Below, piece by piece: positions 11,900 to 24,649 of a stretch of 64,000 nucleotides of DNA (positions within the stretch are counted from its first letter, which is position 1; each line of letters opens with the position of its first letter). The notes beneath the pieces were generated by a model. The model searched no databases. It was not told the DNA's origin and saw only the letters and a program-made list of their open reading frames with translations. Source of the DNA: Ascochyta rabiei. Its lineage: Eukaryota; Ascomycota; Dothideomycetes; Pleosporales; Didymellaceae. A program made the position numbers and the translations under genes. Where the stretch lies: the NCBI RefSeq assembly GCF_004011695.2, contig NC_082422.1:620001-684000 (forward strand), written 5' to 3'.

Positions 11900-14800
11900 G
11901 GCACTTGTTCTAAGCGCGAAAGACATATTAAGATTTAGAGAACTACACTAGAATAAACGCAGTTAATCGTCACTTCTATTGTTCAAGTTCCTTTTAATAC
12001 GCCTAACGACTACGTACATTTAATAGTCATGCCTAGTAGTTAACTAACTAATTGTTAAGTCCTACAGCCCTGGCTGTTTCTGTCTCTATAAACAATAAGA
12101 GTTCTTACAGGTCCAATCTGTTTTGCATGCGGTTATAATCTATTCCTTATGAATTGTGGTTTGTCTATAGTAAGTCTTGCTGCATCAACAAGGCTGTAGC
12201 AGTGCTTAGCTAGAGGAAAGTTGCGGGAAAAGTAAAAAATAGTAAGTTTTCTAGCTGTAGTAGTAAAAAAGACATAGTAGGCGCTGTTTCTGACCAGGAT
12301 ATAGGGTATAACATCCTTTTATGCCTACTTGTTATACTTATAGGCAGTGCTTTCACGTATACTACAATGTCGTGCAGAAGTAGGTAGTTATCTCCTAAAC
12401 TCTGCGCTAGTAGGGCTGGCAAGTTGTAACTACTCTGCATGTATTTATACAGTGTTTATACTACATCCTATAATTCTCTATTCTGTGCTTTAAGAAGCGC
12501 TACCCTGCAAGTAGTGTAAGCTGAAACTTAAGACTGCTTTACTATCCTAGGGGACGCTTATAGGAGACTTCTATTTCGCTGTTAGCCTATATCCTAGCTA
12601 TAGTTACATAACAAGTTGTTAGCTCAACATTTGTTGTATACACGCTCCCTATTACACAATAATAATGTTAGAATTATGCTTAAATACATCTAGAGTAGTA
12701 GACTTACCTTTGTTTTCTTAACTTGGCACTAGTTGCACGCTTGCTTTACTTACTACCTAGTCTTTTCTATTGTAACTGCAGCTATTAGTTAGTTTATATT
12801 GTCTAACATATACAAATCTCTATAGAATATGTTATATACTTATTAGAAGTCTCGCTCTTATTAAATACCTGCATTTTGGTGCTGTGCTGTAATAATCAAC
12901 CTAGTAGCTTTGCAAGAGCCTAGCTGCGTAGTTCCTAAAGTAAACGCAACTGTGCCGCAGTTGGTGTGAACATTAGCTATCCCTAACAGGATAATGCAGA
13001 AAAACTTTAGCTTAATAAAGGTGACAATGACTCGCTCTATAAGTGTGGGGAAGCAACAATCTGTGTTAAAGAAAAAGATACAACTGGCGTTACCTTAATA
13101 AGTCTTACGCACTTTGATTTCTGCATACAAGCTAGCAAGCTAAGTTTTAAGAACCATTTAGCTTCTTTATAATCTAAATCTTACTGTTTTTACTACTATA
13201 TATATAGTATACGTTGTTTAGTTGCCTTAATTGTTTACAGTAATGCATAATCTGCAAGGGATTACAGAGCCTTAAACGCCCATCTCTATCCACTAGAGCA
13301 AACAGAGGCGCTACGCCCTGCGCACAAATTCTGCTCACTATTCTTTTAATATTATCTCTAGTTTCATCACATCTATACTCCGCAAGTGGATGCATATCCT
13401 AGCTCTAGGGCAGATGCCAGAATCTGATACTGGCGTTGTGGCGTCTTGCTACATGGTGAGGATTTACAGGCACTAAGTAAACAGAAGAAGAGCGTAAAAG
13501 CAATTGGGCCTGGTAAGAGCTCTCACAAACACTATTGGTGGAGCTAGATCTAAAGTTCTTAAAGAAGGACATCGAAGTTAATATAAGCGCCCTGTACTCT
13601 GTTAAAGTGTATCTTAGCTCTTAAGTAAGAGCGCTCCATATTGTAGGAAGAAACAACTCTAGGTGACTCCTTGGCATCTAGAAGGTAGTTGCGCTGTTAG
13701 TTGTTATTAGAGGTGTTAGCGCAGGCAGGCAAGGCTTAAAGATCACTTAACCCTTTTAACAAGAATTTGCTTCTGCATTAAACTTATTAGCAGGCGTAGA
13801 AAAGAAGATACTAGGTTTTTCTTAAAGCATGTATATGCGAATTTGCAAAAGATCTAGATCTTAATTATAGAGAGAGAGGATTTAGTTAGACTTAAACCTA
13901 AGTCTGCGTGTAAAGTAACTAAGCTAAATAACCTATCTAGGAAGCTCTAATAACTGTGTCTGTGTTTGTTTTTCTTTGTAGGGCTTTTACTAGCCTTACG
14001 CGTAGCAAAGTAAATAGAGATAGAGTTGCTAGTACGCGTAGGCTCTAGGATTACTACACTTAGAAAAGTACTTATTATGTTTGCTGTACTGTAACAGGTA
14101 TTATTACTTATTTTATTAAGGCTGCTTATAGCATTGTTAAAGTAAAATGTCTCTTACTAAGGGAAGACGTCTAGATACTAGGCTAAACTCGTCCCTTAGA
14201 GGGCACAGCTTACCTACTAGAAACAACTCTTTTAAAGGAAGCATAATAGGTCCTAGTATCTTAACGTGTTTAAAGAACGTCTAGAAAGTTAGAACAAATC
14301 CTTTTACAGTAAGAACCCTTTAAAGAATCTAAGCGCATATAACAGGATTATAGACGTAAGAAAAGATTTAATATATAGCAAACAAGTTTTTAATTATTAA
14401 GCAGTTATAAGAACTCTACAGAGGCGTAAGGCCCCTAAGCTTGTTAATTATGTGCTTGTTATAGAGATAAGCGTTGCCACCTATAATTATATGCTAGACT
14501 GCATATATCTTACTAAGATAGTATTTAATTTCCTAGAGGAGTAAACAATCTAACTTGCTTATGATTTAGGGTAGTTATACCTATCTGCATCGCCAGCTTA
14601 GAATTAGAGGAAAAGAGCTAAGCTAAAAGCCCATCTATAGAGAACAAAATGGCTCTAGTTTCTTAAGACAGTTAAAAAGCTATTTATTACGCAAAACTTA
14701 ATACAGGCTCTTTGCCTTAGCTCTAAGTAGCCTTTTCTAACTTGAAGCAACTGCGTACTCTTTCTCGTATTTATAGAATTAAATATAACGTTAAAGGAAC

Positions 14801-15900
14801 TTTTCCCTATTATAAAGAGGCACATGTTGCATATAGGATTAACAAATCTAGACTAACGTAATTGTAGGTACGTCCATATGCTGTTTAGCAGCTAAACTCT
14901 TAGTAAGTTAATAATGCTCTTACCTGAAATGTAAAGATTAATAAGCCACTAGTTATCTTAGCCTTGCAACCTATTTTGTTTTACTGTCTCTAAGTAAAAT
15001 CATCTGTAAAGGCATGGCACCTTAACACTCTCTAGAAGAGGAAGTCTTAGAGAATGCCCCACCGTATACAGCGCATCTAGAGAGATGCCAGCTCTAGTTA
15101 GATAGTCCTGGTATTTAGGGTAACTAATTAAAGCAGGTAGGTTGTGTTCTAAATTAGATACACAACAACTAATACAATTATTAGACTCTGTACTAAGTGT
15201 ACTATAATATAGGTTTGTAAGTTGTATTTTAGCAGTACTAAGGTAGTATTAATATTGTTTAAGCTTAATGGTCATGCTATAATCTGTTTCTAGGTATTAG
15301 CATAGCTCTAGTCTGTTTATAAATACTGTGTTATAGCAGGTACCCACCTTAAAATAGATCTAATAGAAATCTACTTATCTCTAAACTGTATTTATATAAA
15401 ACATGTAGATGCTAATGATTCCTTACACCTAAGTAAGTTGTGTTCTGTTTACCTTAAGTACGGATGCCGCCACAAAACTGTCCAGACTGGCTTTACAGCT
15501 TTTAAAGTGGAAACAATTAGTTTCTAACGTCTGGGGGTAGCCTACAGCGCGCCACTGCTAATTTTCGCAATCCCCACAACTAGTTTCCTTCTACTGTTTT
15601 GCTGATTGGTAAGCGTGAGAGAGAAGCTGCACGCTGATTACTGCTACCTTAGCGTATCCAGTTAAAATCACATAGAATTACACAAATACAGACTAATAAT
15701 TCTACATTAGAAAGTGAATATCTGCTACTAGTTGTAAGCCTAGACATAGATAACGCTCTTAGCATACAGAAGCTATTGCAAAACCAGAATAGATATTTAA
15801 GTTATAGGGTTAGGTAGCTGTTAGACCAGTTATCTGCAACTGCGACTAAGTCTTTTGTAGAAACTGTAGTCGGCAGACTGCTACTATTATTCGTTAACGT
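11900..15900. other. RIP-like degraded DNA, no gene identified
   Basis: TA-rich sequence with stops in every frame. Short open frames at 12,210-12,440 and 13,174-13,395 (minus) carry no motif. A small patch near 15,430-15,660 has more normal composition. Part of the right end may be the mutated N-terminal region of the patatin-like gene, which I can follow with confidence only from about 16,390. No terminal repeats seen. Confidence 0.5.
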
Positions 15901-16389
15901 TATTTGTGTTTTCCTAGATGACTTCTCTACTTGTAAGGATGCAATCTAATTCTTACAAAGATGTGCACACTATAGCAGTTGGTCTTAGGTCTGGAAACCG
16001 CAGGTGATTTTTGTCACCAGCAGCACGTACAGACGGGAGAGTAACCTAGGCCTGCCCATGTTTAGTAATATCCAGCGTGTGATATTACTAACAGATACCC
16101 GCAAAACCTTGTCTTTCTCCAGGTTTTCTACCCTAAAGAAAGCTATCCTTTCTAATGTAAACATAATAAGAAAAAACAGAAGTACCTCTAAAACGCTCTA
16201 CTTAGCCTATTATCTTAACATATTCTACAAGTTAGCATTATAACACCTTTCGGCATGCATATCCTTACTATTTAGCTTTATTCTTGCTACGCGTTAGTGC
16301 AATTAGATAGAAGACCATCTCTAGCTCTACCTACAGAATTTCTTAGATTTATGTGCTAATAAGTATATAGATAAGGAAGCTGCCTTAGA

Positions 16390-16965
16390 GTATATAGCAT
16401 CCGCACTTATACTAAATAGTCTCCCGCTAGGAATGTATTGTAAGTACTCTCTACACAAAATGCTGTGTTATAACTCTAACTAACAGGCTTTAAACCTTTA
16501 GCGGTCTTTAAGTTACTATACAAATCTTACTGCTACAAAGCCCTCTTGTTGCTGCCTTCTAAGTATGGTATATTACTAGCATCTTCATATACACAGTTAA
16601 AAACCATCTTTAGCTAGCTTTACTCTAATCTTAAGAAAGACACGCTTACAGCAGTGTAATTACATAAAAGAAATCTTAAGAACATTCCTATTAACTAGGA
16701 TGCTATTTATAGCTCTTAGTTGTGTCTTTACTATCTTTTCTATAAGCCTAAACATAGTCTGCGCTGTAGACATACTCCTTGCGATTCCTGCAGCTGTAAG
16801 TTTAGGTTAAAATTAGAGCATATAGAATGCTTATACTCTATCTCCTAATGCATTTTATGTTAATCTAAGGGTAGTCTTACTATCTGTCTTAAGCCACTAA
16901 CAGCAGGAAGTTAGTTGCTTATCCTTAATAGAGGTGGTATTTAGGGCATATATATGTTAGGAATA
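16390..16965 (+). pseudogene. patatin-like phospholipase relic, N-terminal part
   Basis: A single plus-strand frame runs into the left edge of the transposon. In order it shows a helical segment (about 16,390-16,720) and a Cys/His cluster (about 16,745-16,850). The cluster pattern is C-x-H-x2-C-x2-C followed by C-x2-C, RING-like. Then comes 'SLTICLKPLTAG' and the glycine-rich motif 'NRGGI' at about 16,933. In the family this last motif reads DGGGxRG and forms the oxyanion hole; here D and G have become N and R by G-to-A change. Fungal patatin-like proteins commonly carry this Cys/His region just before the lipase core. The frame breaks at the TA target site 16,964-16,965 and resumes at 20,697. 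Dead by stops and by motif loss. Confidence 0.85.
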
Positions 16966-17087
16966 ACGTATTCAACAGGTGAGTCGGCCACACAGGCGAG
17001 TCGGCCACTCTGCCAAGACCACACCAACATTCTACCCTATTATGGCTTGCATTGGCCCACATTGGCATTGTTTATAGTAGTACAGTA

Positions 17088-18951
17088 ACGTACCCCACAG
17101 GCGAGCTGCTCAACAGGCAAGCCGCTCACTTTTGCCAAGCCCCCACCAAACTCCACCCTATTATAGCCCAAAACAACCTAGTTTAGTGCTGTAAAGTGCA
17201 GTATGGCCTGTAATACTATTTAGAAACTACTTCTACCTCTTTCTAACACGTTCGCGCGTTATGTCCTGTCTGATTGCACTGTCTACAGCGTCTTTAGGAG
17301 GGCTTACCTCCTTTAGCGCGCACCTGCTTCTTTGCCTTCTTCCTATTACTACGCGCCCTAAACTCCTTTAGAGTTATTAATTGTAGGCTATCCTTAACTG
17401 TTAGGGTCCCTTCTGCCTAAACTTGCTTTCTTTTGTGTAATTTTTGTTGTGTGGCTACCTTATTAGCAGCTTAAAGCTAAGTAATCTCCTGTTGCGCTAA
17501 CACTAGCTTATGCGCAATTATTGCTGCCCCTTTTGCTACCTTCTTAAACGCCTTAACTATAGAGGTAGGCGAACTATCTATATGCCTCTAAATCCTTATC
17601 TTTATAAGCGTTGATTACAACCTAAGTTTAAGGGTGTTGCTTAGGGTTTGCGACTGCCAGAGCTTGTTGTTAACAGGTAGTAGTGGTAATAGAGTGCGTA
17701 ACTTCACATTAAGGGCTATTATAACCTAGTCTGGGTTAAATAGGACCAATCCAGCACCTCAGAACCCTTTCTAGATGTTATTAGAAGTAATTGCAGCATT
17801 GTAGGCGCGTATAAAGTATAGCAGGAACTCTGTCTTTATAATGTAGTTAATCTAGTTATGTATAAGTATTTTGGCTTAGCGCCTATACGCCTTCTTTAAA
17901 GCAGCAAAATAACCTATATTAAGGGGCTGTATAAGGTGTAATAAGTAAGAAGGCAAACAGAGAGCAATAATCTTGTTATCCTTGCAGTATTACTAGAATT
18001 TAAGAGAGTTGTAGCTCTTATAACTATTAATAATAAGCAAACAGTAGGTGCTAATAGTACGCTCCTTTGTATGCCTGTTAAAGTGCTTTAACTAGTTAAG
18101 ACCAAGCTTGTTGGTAGTCCAGCCGTTATTAGAGACTCTAATAACCCAGTTATAAGGTAGATCCTCTTCTTTGTACCAGGCAGAGAGGTAGTAGTAGGCT
18201 TTAAAGATAAGGAAGGCCAGAATAGCCTATCCTTTGGCATTGATGCTTACTATAGCCGTAGCCTACTCTTGGTTGCCTGGCTAGATAGCCTTTGGCCGAC
18301 CCTGTTGTTCTGAAGCTGTAACAACTGCTCCTAGGGAGATCTGGCCTATTATAAAGCCTGTCTTGTTAAAGTTATACATGTCTTCATTCTAGATGCCATA
18401 CTTAGCTTTGATGTTAGCTACTAGGCTAAACTAGCCCTGTAGAACCTCAGAATCCTTACAGAGGGCTCTCTTATAGTTGTACTTGCAATTAAACTTAACT
18501 TTAAGCTCTAGGTGTTGCTTAACAAACGTACTAGGCCAGTTTACGCTAATAGGGCCTAGATTGCGCTTAGCGCGCAAAGAATTAGCTATAGTAGCTACAT
18601 CTAAGAGCTAAGGAGAAAATCCTTACGCATCTAGCTTAAGAACATGCTTAATAATTACCTCCTCCTTATTATTGTCCAGCTTCTGTAAGTTGGCTATAGA
18701 ATCTGCGCGTAAAGGTTGTCCTGTATGTTGGTTGCTTAGTGTCTTTTGAGGGACCCTGTAGATAGCTGCAGCGCGTCGCTAAGAGAGATTCGCGTCTTGT
18801 TTAAGAGCCTGGAGCGCAAGCTGTATCTAAGCTTCCTTTAACGCGTCTAAATGGTGTTGTTAAGAAGACATTGGTGTAGGAGGAGAAGTTTAGTGGGGGC
18901 TTGGCAAAAGTGAGCGGCTTGCCTGTTAAGCGGCTTGCCCGTAGGGTACGT
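17088..18951 (-). mobile_element. Fot/pogo-type DNA transposon nested in the outer element
   Basis: TIRs begin ACGTACCCCACAGGCGAG and are flanked by TA (17,086-17,087 and 18,952-18,953). Length is 1,864 bp, the same as the copy at 38,438-40,301, to which it aligns throughout with few indels; most differences are transitions of the RIP type. The minus-strand transposase is degraded by TAA/TAG, but the C-terminal zinc knuckle (C-x2-C-x4-H-x4-C, near 17,245-17,285) is intact. It sits 122 bp inside the left end of the outer element, so it is the younger insertion. Confidence 0.9.
17240..18870 (-). pseudogene. transposase relic of the nested Fot/pogo element
   Basis: The minus strand parallels the transposase of the 38,438-40,301 element, including an N-terminal Gln-rich start near 18,870, the DNA-binding region, and the zinc knuckle near the C-terminus. 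The DDE core is readable but interrupted by many TAA/TAG codons. Such transposases bind the TIRs and cut and paste the element at TA. No intact copy is possible from this frame. Confidence 0.7.
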
Positions 18952-18959
18952 TATATAAT

Positions 18960-20610
18960 ATCATTTAGTAACACCTTCTTTAGGCTTTTTACACGTGCGC
19001 GAGTTATGCCCTACGTTGTGGCACTTTTTACAGCGTCTTTGGGTTGCCTTACCTCCTTCAACACGTACTTGCTTCCTTGCCTTCTTACCATCACCACGCG
19101 CCCTAAACTTAGTTAGAGTAGTTAATTAAAGGCCTTCCTTAGCTGTTAGGACTCCCTCCTGCTGTAACCGCTTTCTTTTATGCGATCTACGTCGCGTAGC
19201 AGCCTTATTTGCTGCTTAAAGCCTAGTAATCTCCCTTTAAGCTAACACCAGCTTATGCGCTACTATAGCTGCGCCTTTAGCAAGCTTTTTAAAGGCCTTA
19301 ACTATTAAAGTTAGTAAGCTGCTTGCATGCCTTTAAATCCTCTCTTAACCTAGCGTTAATTGCGACCCTAATTGCAGGGTAGTGCTTGGGGTTTGGGACT
19401 GCCAGGGCTCATCTTCTACAGTAGGTAGCGGTAGGGTACGTAGGCGGACATTAAGACCTATTATGACCCGTTCTGGGTCAAAGGGGACTATTCTAGCGCC
19501 TTAGAAGCCTCCTTAGATATTGCTAGAAGTAAATGTCTCCTTATAGGCGCCTATAAAGCATAATAGGAACTTAGTTTTAGTAATATAAGTAAGGTAGTTA
19601 CGTATAAGATTCTTAGCTTAGCGCCTATATGCCTTCTTTAGAGAGGCAAAATAACCTACATTTAGTAGTTGTAAGAGGTAAGATAAGTGTAGAGGCATAC
19701 ACAGTATAATAATGTTTGCTTCCTTACAGTATTGTTGGAAGTTAAGGAAGTTGTGGCTCTCGTGGCTATTAATAAGGAGCAGCTAGTGCACTCCTTAGGT
19801 GCGCGTCTTTGTATAGGCATTAAAGTGCTTTAACTAGTCTAGACTAAGCTTGTTAGTAGTCCATCTGTTCTTAGAGACTCTAATAACCCAATTATAGGGC
19901 AGATTATCCTCTTTTTACCAGGTAGAGAGGTGGTTGCAGCCTTTAAAGATAATAAAGGGTAGAATAGCCTACCCTGTGCCATTAATGCCCTGTATGACTA
20001 TTGTCCACTCTTAATTACCCTACTACACTGCCTTTAGCTGTCCTTAATGCTCTAAACCTGTAATAACTGCTCCTATAGATATCTGGCCTATTATAAAGCC
20101 TATCTTATTAAAGTTGTACGTGTTATTATCCTAGATGCTATACTTAGCTTTAACATTTGCTATAAGCCTAAACCAGCCTTATATAATCTCTAGATCCTTA
20201 TAGAGGGCTCTCTTATAGTTTTACTTGCAATTAAACTTTACTTTAAGGTTAGGGCAGCGCTTAATAAATATATTAGGCTAGTTTATGCCAATATAGCCTA
20301 TATTACGCTTAGCACGCAAAGAATTGGCTATATTAGCTACAGCAGCTAGCTAAGGGGCAAATCCTCGTGCATCTAGCTTAAGAATGTACTCAGCAATCAC
20401 ATCCTCCTTAGTCTGATCTATATTCTGTTAACTTGGCGTACAATTAGCTTGTGCAGGTTGTCCTGTGTATTAATTGCGTAGTGTGCTATAAGGCGCGTTG
20501 TATATGGCTGCAGCGCGTTATATAGTAAGGTTCGCGTCTTGTTTAAGTACCTAGAGCGCAAGCTGTATTGCAGCCTCTTTTAAGGGCGTAGGTTTATGTT
20601 GTTGTTGAGT
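18960..20610 (-). pseudogene. transposase relic of the outer Fot/pogo element
   Basis: This minus-strand frame is related to, but clearly diverged from, the nested element's transposase. Tracts can be matched by position: a start region near 20,600, the first catalytic region near 20,090-20,130, the second near 19,740-19,790, and the C-terminal zinc knuckle at 18,991-19,032. Stops are TAA/TAG throughout. The nested element inserted downstream of the transposase stop, near the right end of the gene in its own orientation, so the coding frame itself was not cut. Confidence 0.65.
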
Positions 20611-20696
20611 TATCGCGTTATAAGGTAGAATGTTGGTGTGGTCTTAGCAGAGTGGCCGACTCGCCTGTGTGGCCGACTCACCCGTTGAATACGTTA

Positions 20697-22350
20697 CTGC
20701 ACGCCCTTAATTAGTATTAAAATCTTCTATATCCCATCTACGACGAGTTTAATCTAACATTAGGTACAAGCACAGGTAAGTACCACTCTTGTTTTAATTT
20801 CTAGGATAGAAAATTACTTATTACAAGATGCAGGTGGCCTTATTGTGCTCATGTTTCTTTTACGCCGCAACATAGATAAGTGCATTGCTGTCTTTAAGCA
20901 GCTGGCTAAACGCATTTTTTGTCCTTACCAACCTTTAGGATGCAGCCTATTTACAAAAGTATACAGCTTTTTGTCTTCTCTGCTAACAGACAGCTTATAT
21001 AGAGCTGCTAAGATAGAGACATATGTAAAAGAAGCATTTAGATTAGATTCTGCTCTTTTTAGTTTTAACGCAGGTGTGTTAGGACTGAAAGTAGCGGTTA
21101 CTACAATGACCGTGTCTAGCCCAAAACTCTGCATCCTTTCTAATTACAATAGAGCTGGGGTTAGACAAGGTAAAAAGTTATATCCTATCTCTAAACAAGA
21201 TGCTAATAGGGTATTGCAGGTTATAAACACTATTAAGCCTCTAACATAAAAGATAAGGCTCTTATCTGCAACGCGTAGGTTCTCCATCTTTCTTTATATT
21301 TTTAAACTTATTATAGTTAGGGCTAGGGCAACATCTGCTGCCCTATCCTACTTCCTAGCAAAGTTTATCTAGGGTTTAGGATTTCTGCAGGACAGTAGTG
21401 CTAGAAAGCACAATAACCCTATTAACCCTGCTAAATGGGAGTTAAAAGCTATCTAGAATAGTACCCCTAACCTAGCTGTCTTAATAGGTATAGGGTTCGC
21501 TAGAGACCTAGAATTACCGCAGATAGTGTCTGGAAGATTAGGTCTCTGCGACCGCTTCTTCCCACGCTTGTTCCAGCTCTTCAACGCTATGTTAAGCGCC
21601 TAGGGTAGCTAGGAAGATCACCTAAATTAAATCCCTAGAGAGGAAAGATATAAATATTTCTGCATAAATATAGCGCTGCACAAAGAGCTGCTGCTTAATA
21701 ATGCTAGTAAAATACCAGAACTAGAAGATCTAGCTGCGACCTTTGTTAAAAGATACGACTTCTCCAGCGTTACGCAGGCGCTCTTTGCTTCCTTATTCTT
21801 CTTTATGCTTAACTAGAAGCTGGCTAGGAAGAGGAAAACAGTAGTATGCTTTAGTTCCATCTGTTGTCACAGCCTAGATACACGCGCTCTGGTTAAAAGA
21901 ATTATGTAAGAATATCTAGCTGCCTCCTTTACTATAGAAGACAGCACTAGCTTAGGTAATGTTAGAGGCCCTAGTCTTTGTCCTGCATGTGGCTATTATT
22001 GTAAGACTGTAAATCTTAGGGTCTATTATGTTAACCAGCGCGTATCTATTTACCTACAGTTTAATTAAATACGTTAGCACAGAATTAGCAGGTTTCTACA
22101 GTCTATAACACAATTTACAAGACTCTAGCTGCTAGACAATAGGTTTAGTAGATTAGATCATTAAACTATAGACTATGCAGGTAGAAGTGGTTGTTAGTGT
22201 GAGACCAGCAGGAAAAGGAAAAGAGCTGTAACTCTAAAGACTAGGCTCACTAAAAGACAGTGCTCTAAATTTGCGGTAAGGAATGCCATATAGTATGTAG
22301 CAATGGGCTATCTAGTAATTCGAAGATATTCACTTAAACAATCAATCTGA
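20697..22350 (+). pseudogene. patatin-like phospholipase relic, C-terminal part
   Basis: This continues the frame broken at 16,965. The nucleophile motif G-T-S-T-G is intact (Ser codon 20,769-20,771), split from the next Gly by an intron (20,776-20,833). Downstream, 'ATSAALSYF' and the catalytic Asp motif appear as 'LQDSSARKHNNP' (Asp codon 21,391-21,393; two family glycines changed to Ser by G-to-A). 'LAVLIGIGF' matches the usual 'SIGTG' strand. From 20,845 to the natural TGA at 22,348-22,350 the frame is 501 codons with no net indel; all internal stops are TAA or TAG. Patatin-like enzymes hydrolyse acyl lipids with a Ser-Asp dyad. In fungi they occur in NLR-like proteins and among genes carried by Starship transposons. 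Confidence 0.85.
20776..20833 (+). other. 58-bp GT-AG intron in the patatin-like relic
   Basis: The intron starts GTAAGT and ends GCAG, and splits the codon after the Thr of G-T-S-T-G. Removing it joins 'GTSTG' to 'GLIVLM' in frame, which matches the expected family sequence. It is the usual size for ascomycete introns. Confidence 0.75.
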
Positions 22351-22829
22351 GTACACCTACTTATATTCTTTATTGGCTTGATCGAACTCAATTCCTGACT
22401 ATGAGACTGTAAGTGCTCGTACTGGCTCTTATTTAACGTCTGCTGGCAATTCTATCAATTTTACAGTAGAGGCAAGTAGAGCGCAAAAACTGTAATTAGT
22501 TTACTTAAGACAGCATTATAGAAAGAAGGCAATATAAACAGGCATATAGTAAGTAAATAAGGGCTGTATAGCTATACAAGACTAGTATACAAGTTAATAC
22601 TATAGGAGTAGTTAGGCTAAGATACCTGTACAGCCTTTGTTTAGTGTTCTTAATCTACCCTTAGTTGTGATGTTAATTTACTAGATCTGTTCTTGCTATA
22701 TAGTAGCTTAGTAAGATGTAATTTATTAAGATATGTATGCAGATATTATGTAGTTTTATATAATAACGTAAGAGAGTAATATCTGTTAAAGTAGCTCTAT
22801 TAAGTTGGTTACCCAGTATTGCCTTCATC
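22351..22829. other. TA-rich DNA after the patatin-like relic, nothing recognised
   Basis: The sequence after the TGA at 22,350 is normal for about 150 bp and then becomes TA-rich. I see no gene, terminal repeat or structured RNA. Confidence 0.5.
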
Positions 22830-23620
22830 TCGCTTTTCCTGCTTTGCTGCTATTACTAGCAATTTGGAAAACTTCTTGTAAACTTTAACAGACTAAGGTA
22901 CTAAATTGTTAATATAGCGTTAAGCTACAGTAATACTTACGTCTATTCTATCTAATTGTTTACAGAACATGTTGTGTAGCTCTAAGATATTATTACGTAA
23001 CTATTAGACCTTGTTTTGTAGTTTAACTAGCTCCTCCTGTAGTTGGGATGACTTGTTATTGTTAACAGCAGACCCCTTAATAACAGTAGTTAAGGTCTGT
23101 TTAAAGCCTTTGTATGGATCTGGTAAAGGAAACATATTCTCTTCCTAGCTAAAATCCTACTCTTGTTCTGGAATGGGCGGCAGATAAGAGTTAGAAGACC
23201 CTAAGGCAAGCATTACATCTAAAGATGAGATAAATGTACCCTGCTTAGAAAACTATGCTTTTTAGTTGTTTAAAGCTATACTAGTTGCTAGCTAGAAGCC
23301 TAGCAAAGGGTACATGTACTTATAGCTAGTAGCACAGCGTAAGAAAGAAGCTGCTAGTAATAAGTTTATATTAGAACATCTTAACTAATTACAAGGTCTA
23401 AAACTTCTAAATGCAGCCAGCACTTGTATTGCAAGTTAGGTTTATCTTATTTAGCTAAGTTCTTGAACTGCGGCTGTTAAGTAGCGTCTTCTAGCTGTGC
23501 TGTTCTGAACCAGTAAAGCTGGAATGCGTTAGCTAACTAAGGAGGTCTCTTTTATACATACTAGCTCTTTTTAATCAGGCGCTAATGTAATAGTCCTACT
23601 AAGCGCCAGCTATAGAAGTC
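22830..23620 (-). pseudogene. unidentified minus-strand relic with C-terminal coiled coil
   Basis: Treating TAA/TAG as former Gln, the minus strand reads for about 250 codons from near 23,600 to 22,830. It has a Pro/Glu-rich linker ('YLPPIPEQE', near 23,170) followed by a Gln/Leu/Lys/Asn-rich stretch with heptad-like spacing (about 22,830-23,080). No enzyme motif is visible. The recurrent design of variable N-terminus plus helical C-terminus resembles other unidentified relics in this window. Whether they are related needs protein comparison. Confidence 0.35.
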
Positions 23621-24059
23621 TACTGCGGATTGTACTAGCAGCACGTTCAACTTGAAACACTAGTTAGTGGCGTGGAGTGGCCTCCTAGCGCAGTGCCGCT
23701 TGTTTCCTCCTCTTCCGCAGCCGTGCACGCTTCTTCCAAGCCCCCTAATCCCAGTAGTACTGCGATACACTACTAAAACAGTATTTAAATAAGCTCCTGC
23801 ACTACAACTCCCTATATCTAACAAAGCATTTCGCTAAATCTTAATGCAATAAATTAGCTACAGCCATCTCAGGCATTATTAAAAAAACCACCAGAGGTAT
23901 TGCTATTACGTCGTTAGTGGTCTTATCATTAACCTTAGGCATTAGGAGGTTACTAAGTCTTGCTACTAAACATGCTGTGTTAACGCTGCACTAAACATAA
24001 GCTGTTTATATAATTATGGCTAAGCTTAGCTACAGAGCATGTATTAACACCTTACTGCA

Positions 24060-24648
24060 ACTTAGGGCGATATTAGAAATTTACAGCGCTAGATTCTTAC
24101 AACAGAGCGAGAACTACAGCAGGAACGAGAGGATTATGAACTCCTACATTAGCAATTTAGGGAGCTGCAAGAGTGCTATAATAAGCTTTTAGCTAAATAT
24201 AAGAGCTCTAAGAAGTTTTATAGCAATCTTAACTAATCTGTAAAAGACGTAAAGGAATTTGCTAATAAGGTTGCTAGAAAAGCTGAGGGTCTAGTAAATA
24301 ACCTTTAAGCTAGGCTGGCTGGAGGCGAAGTAGGGGAACTACAGAATAGCTAAAGCATTAGTGCATTAATTTTAGAGTTAGCTAAGAACACACTGCTTGT
24401 AAAGGCGGTTTCTAGTTAGCACTTAGAAGAGGAGCATTTCACTAAGTTAAAGTACGTGATGGATTAAAATATGGATTTCCAGCAACGTAATATAGAGCTT
24501 TCTAAGCAAGTTAAGACTCTATCTTAACAAGTTAAAGATAGGACAAATAAGGTTACCAGCCTAAACAAGGCTCTTAAACTCGCTTCTAAAGACATTCGTC
24601 GAAGAAAACCACAGCAAGGAAAGATGTTAGTTAGGAAGAAGTAATAAT
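24060..24648 (+). pseudogene. coiled-coil protein relic, C-terminal part
   Basis: One plus-strand frame reads from about 24,075 to tandem TAA codons near 24,645. It encodes almost 190 residues dominated by Glu, Gln, Lys and Leu, ending in a basic tail ('RRRKPQQGK'). The heptad-like pattern suggests a long coiled coil. Only TAA/TAG interrupts the frame. Upstream, about 23,650-24,050, a patch of normal composition may hold the start, but I cannot place it. No function can be assigned. Confidence 0.4.
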
Positions 24649-24649
24649 G

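Larger units (their letters stand above)
16966..20694 (-). mobile_element. Fot/pogo-type DNA transposon (outer), split by a second element
   Basis: Terminal inverted repeats of about 65 bp begin ACGTATTCAAC and are flanked by TA on both sides (16,964-16,965 and 20,695-20,696). Each TIR holds two copies of a 14-bp word resembling GGCGAGTCGGCCAC. Without the nested element the length is 1,865 bp. A degenerate transposase lies on the minus strand. Its C-terminal zinc knuckle (C-x2-C-x4-H-x4-C) is readable at 18,991-19,032. TA target, TIR style and zinc knuckle place it in the pogo/Fot1 branch of Tc1/mariner. It is inserted in the patatin-like gene. Confidence 0.9.

Noticed and set aside
20925..21134. 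69-codon minus-strand frame as a gene.
   Set aside because: It is antisense to the patatin-like frame, which is supported by motifs and an intron.
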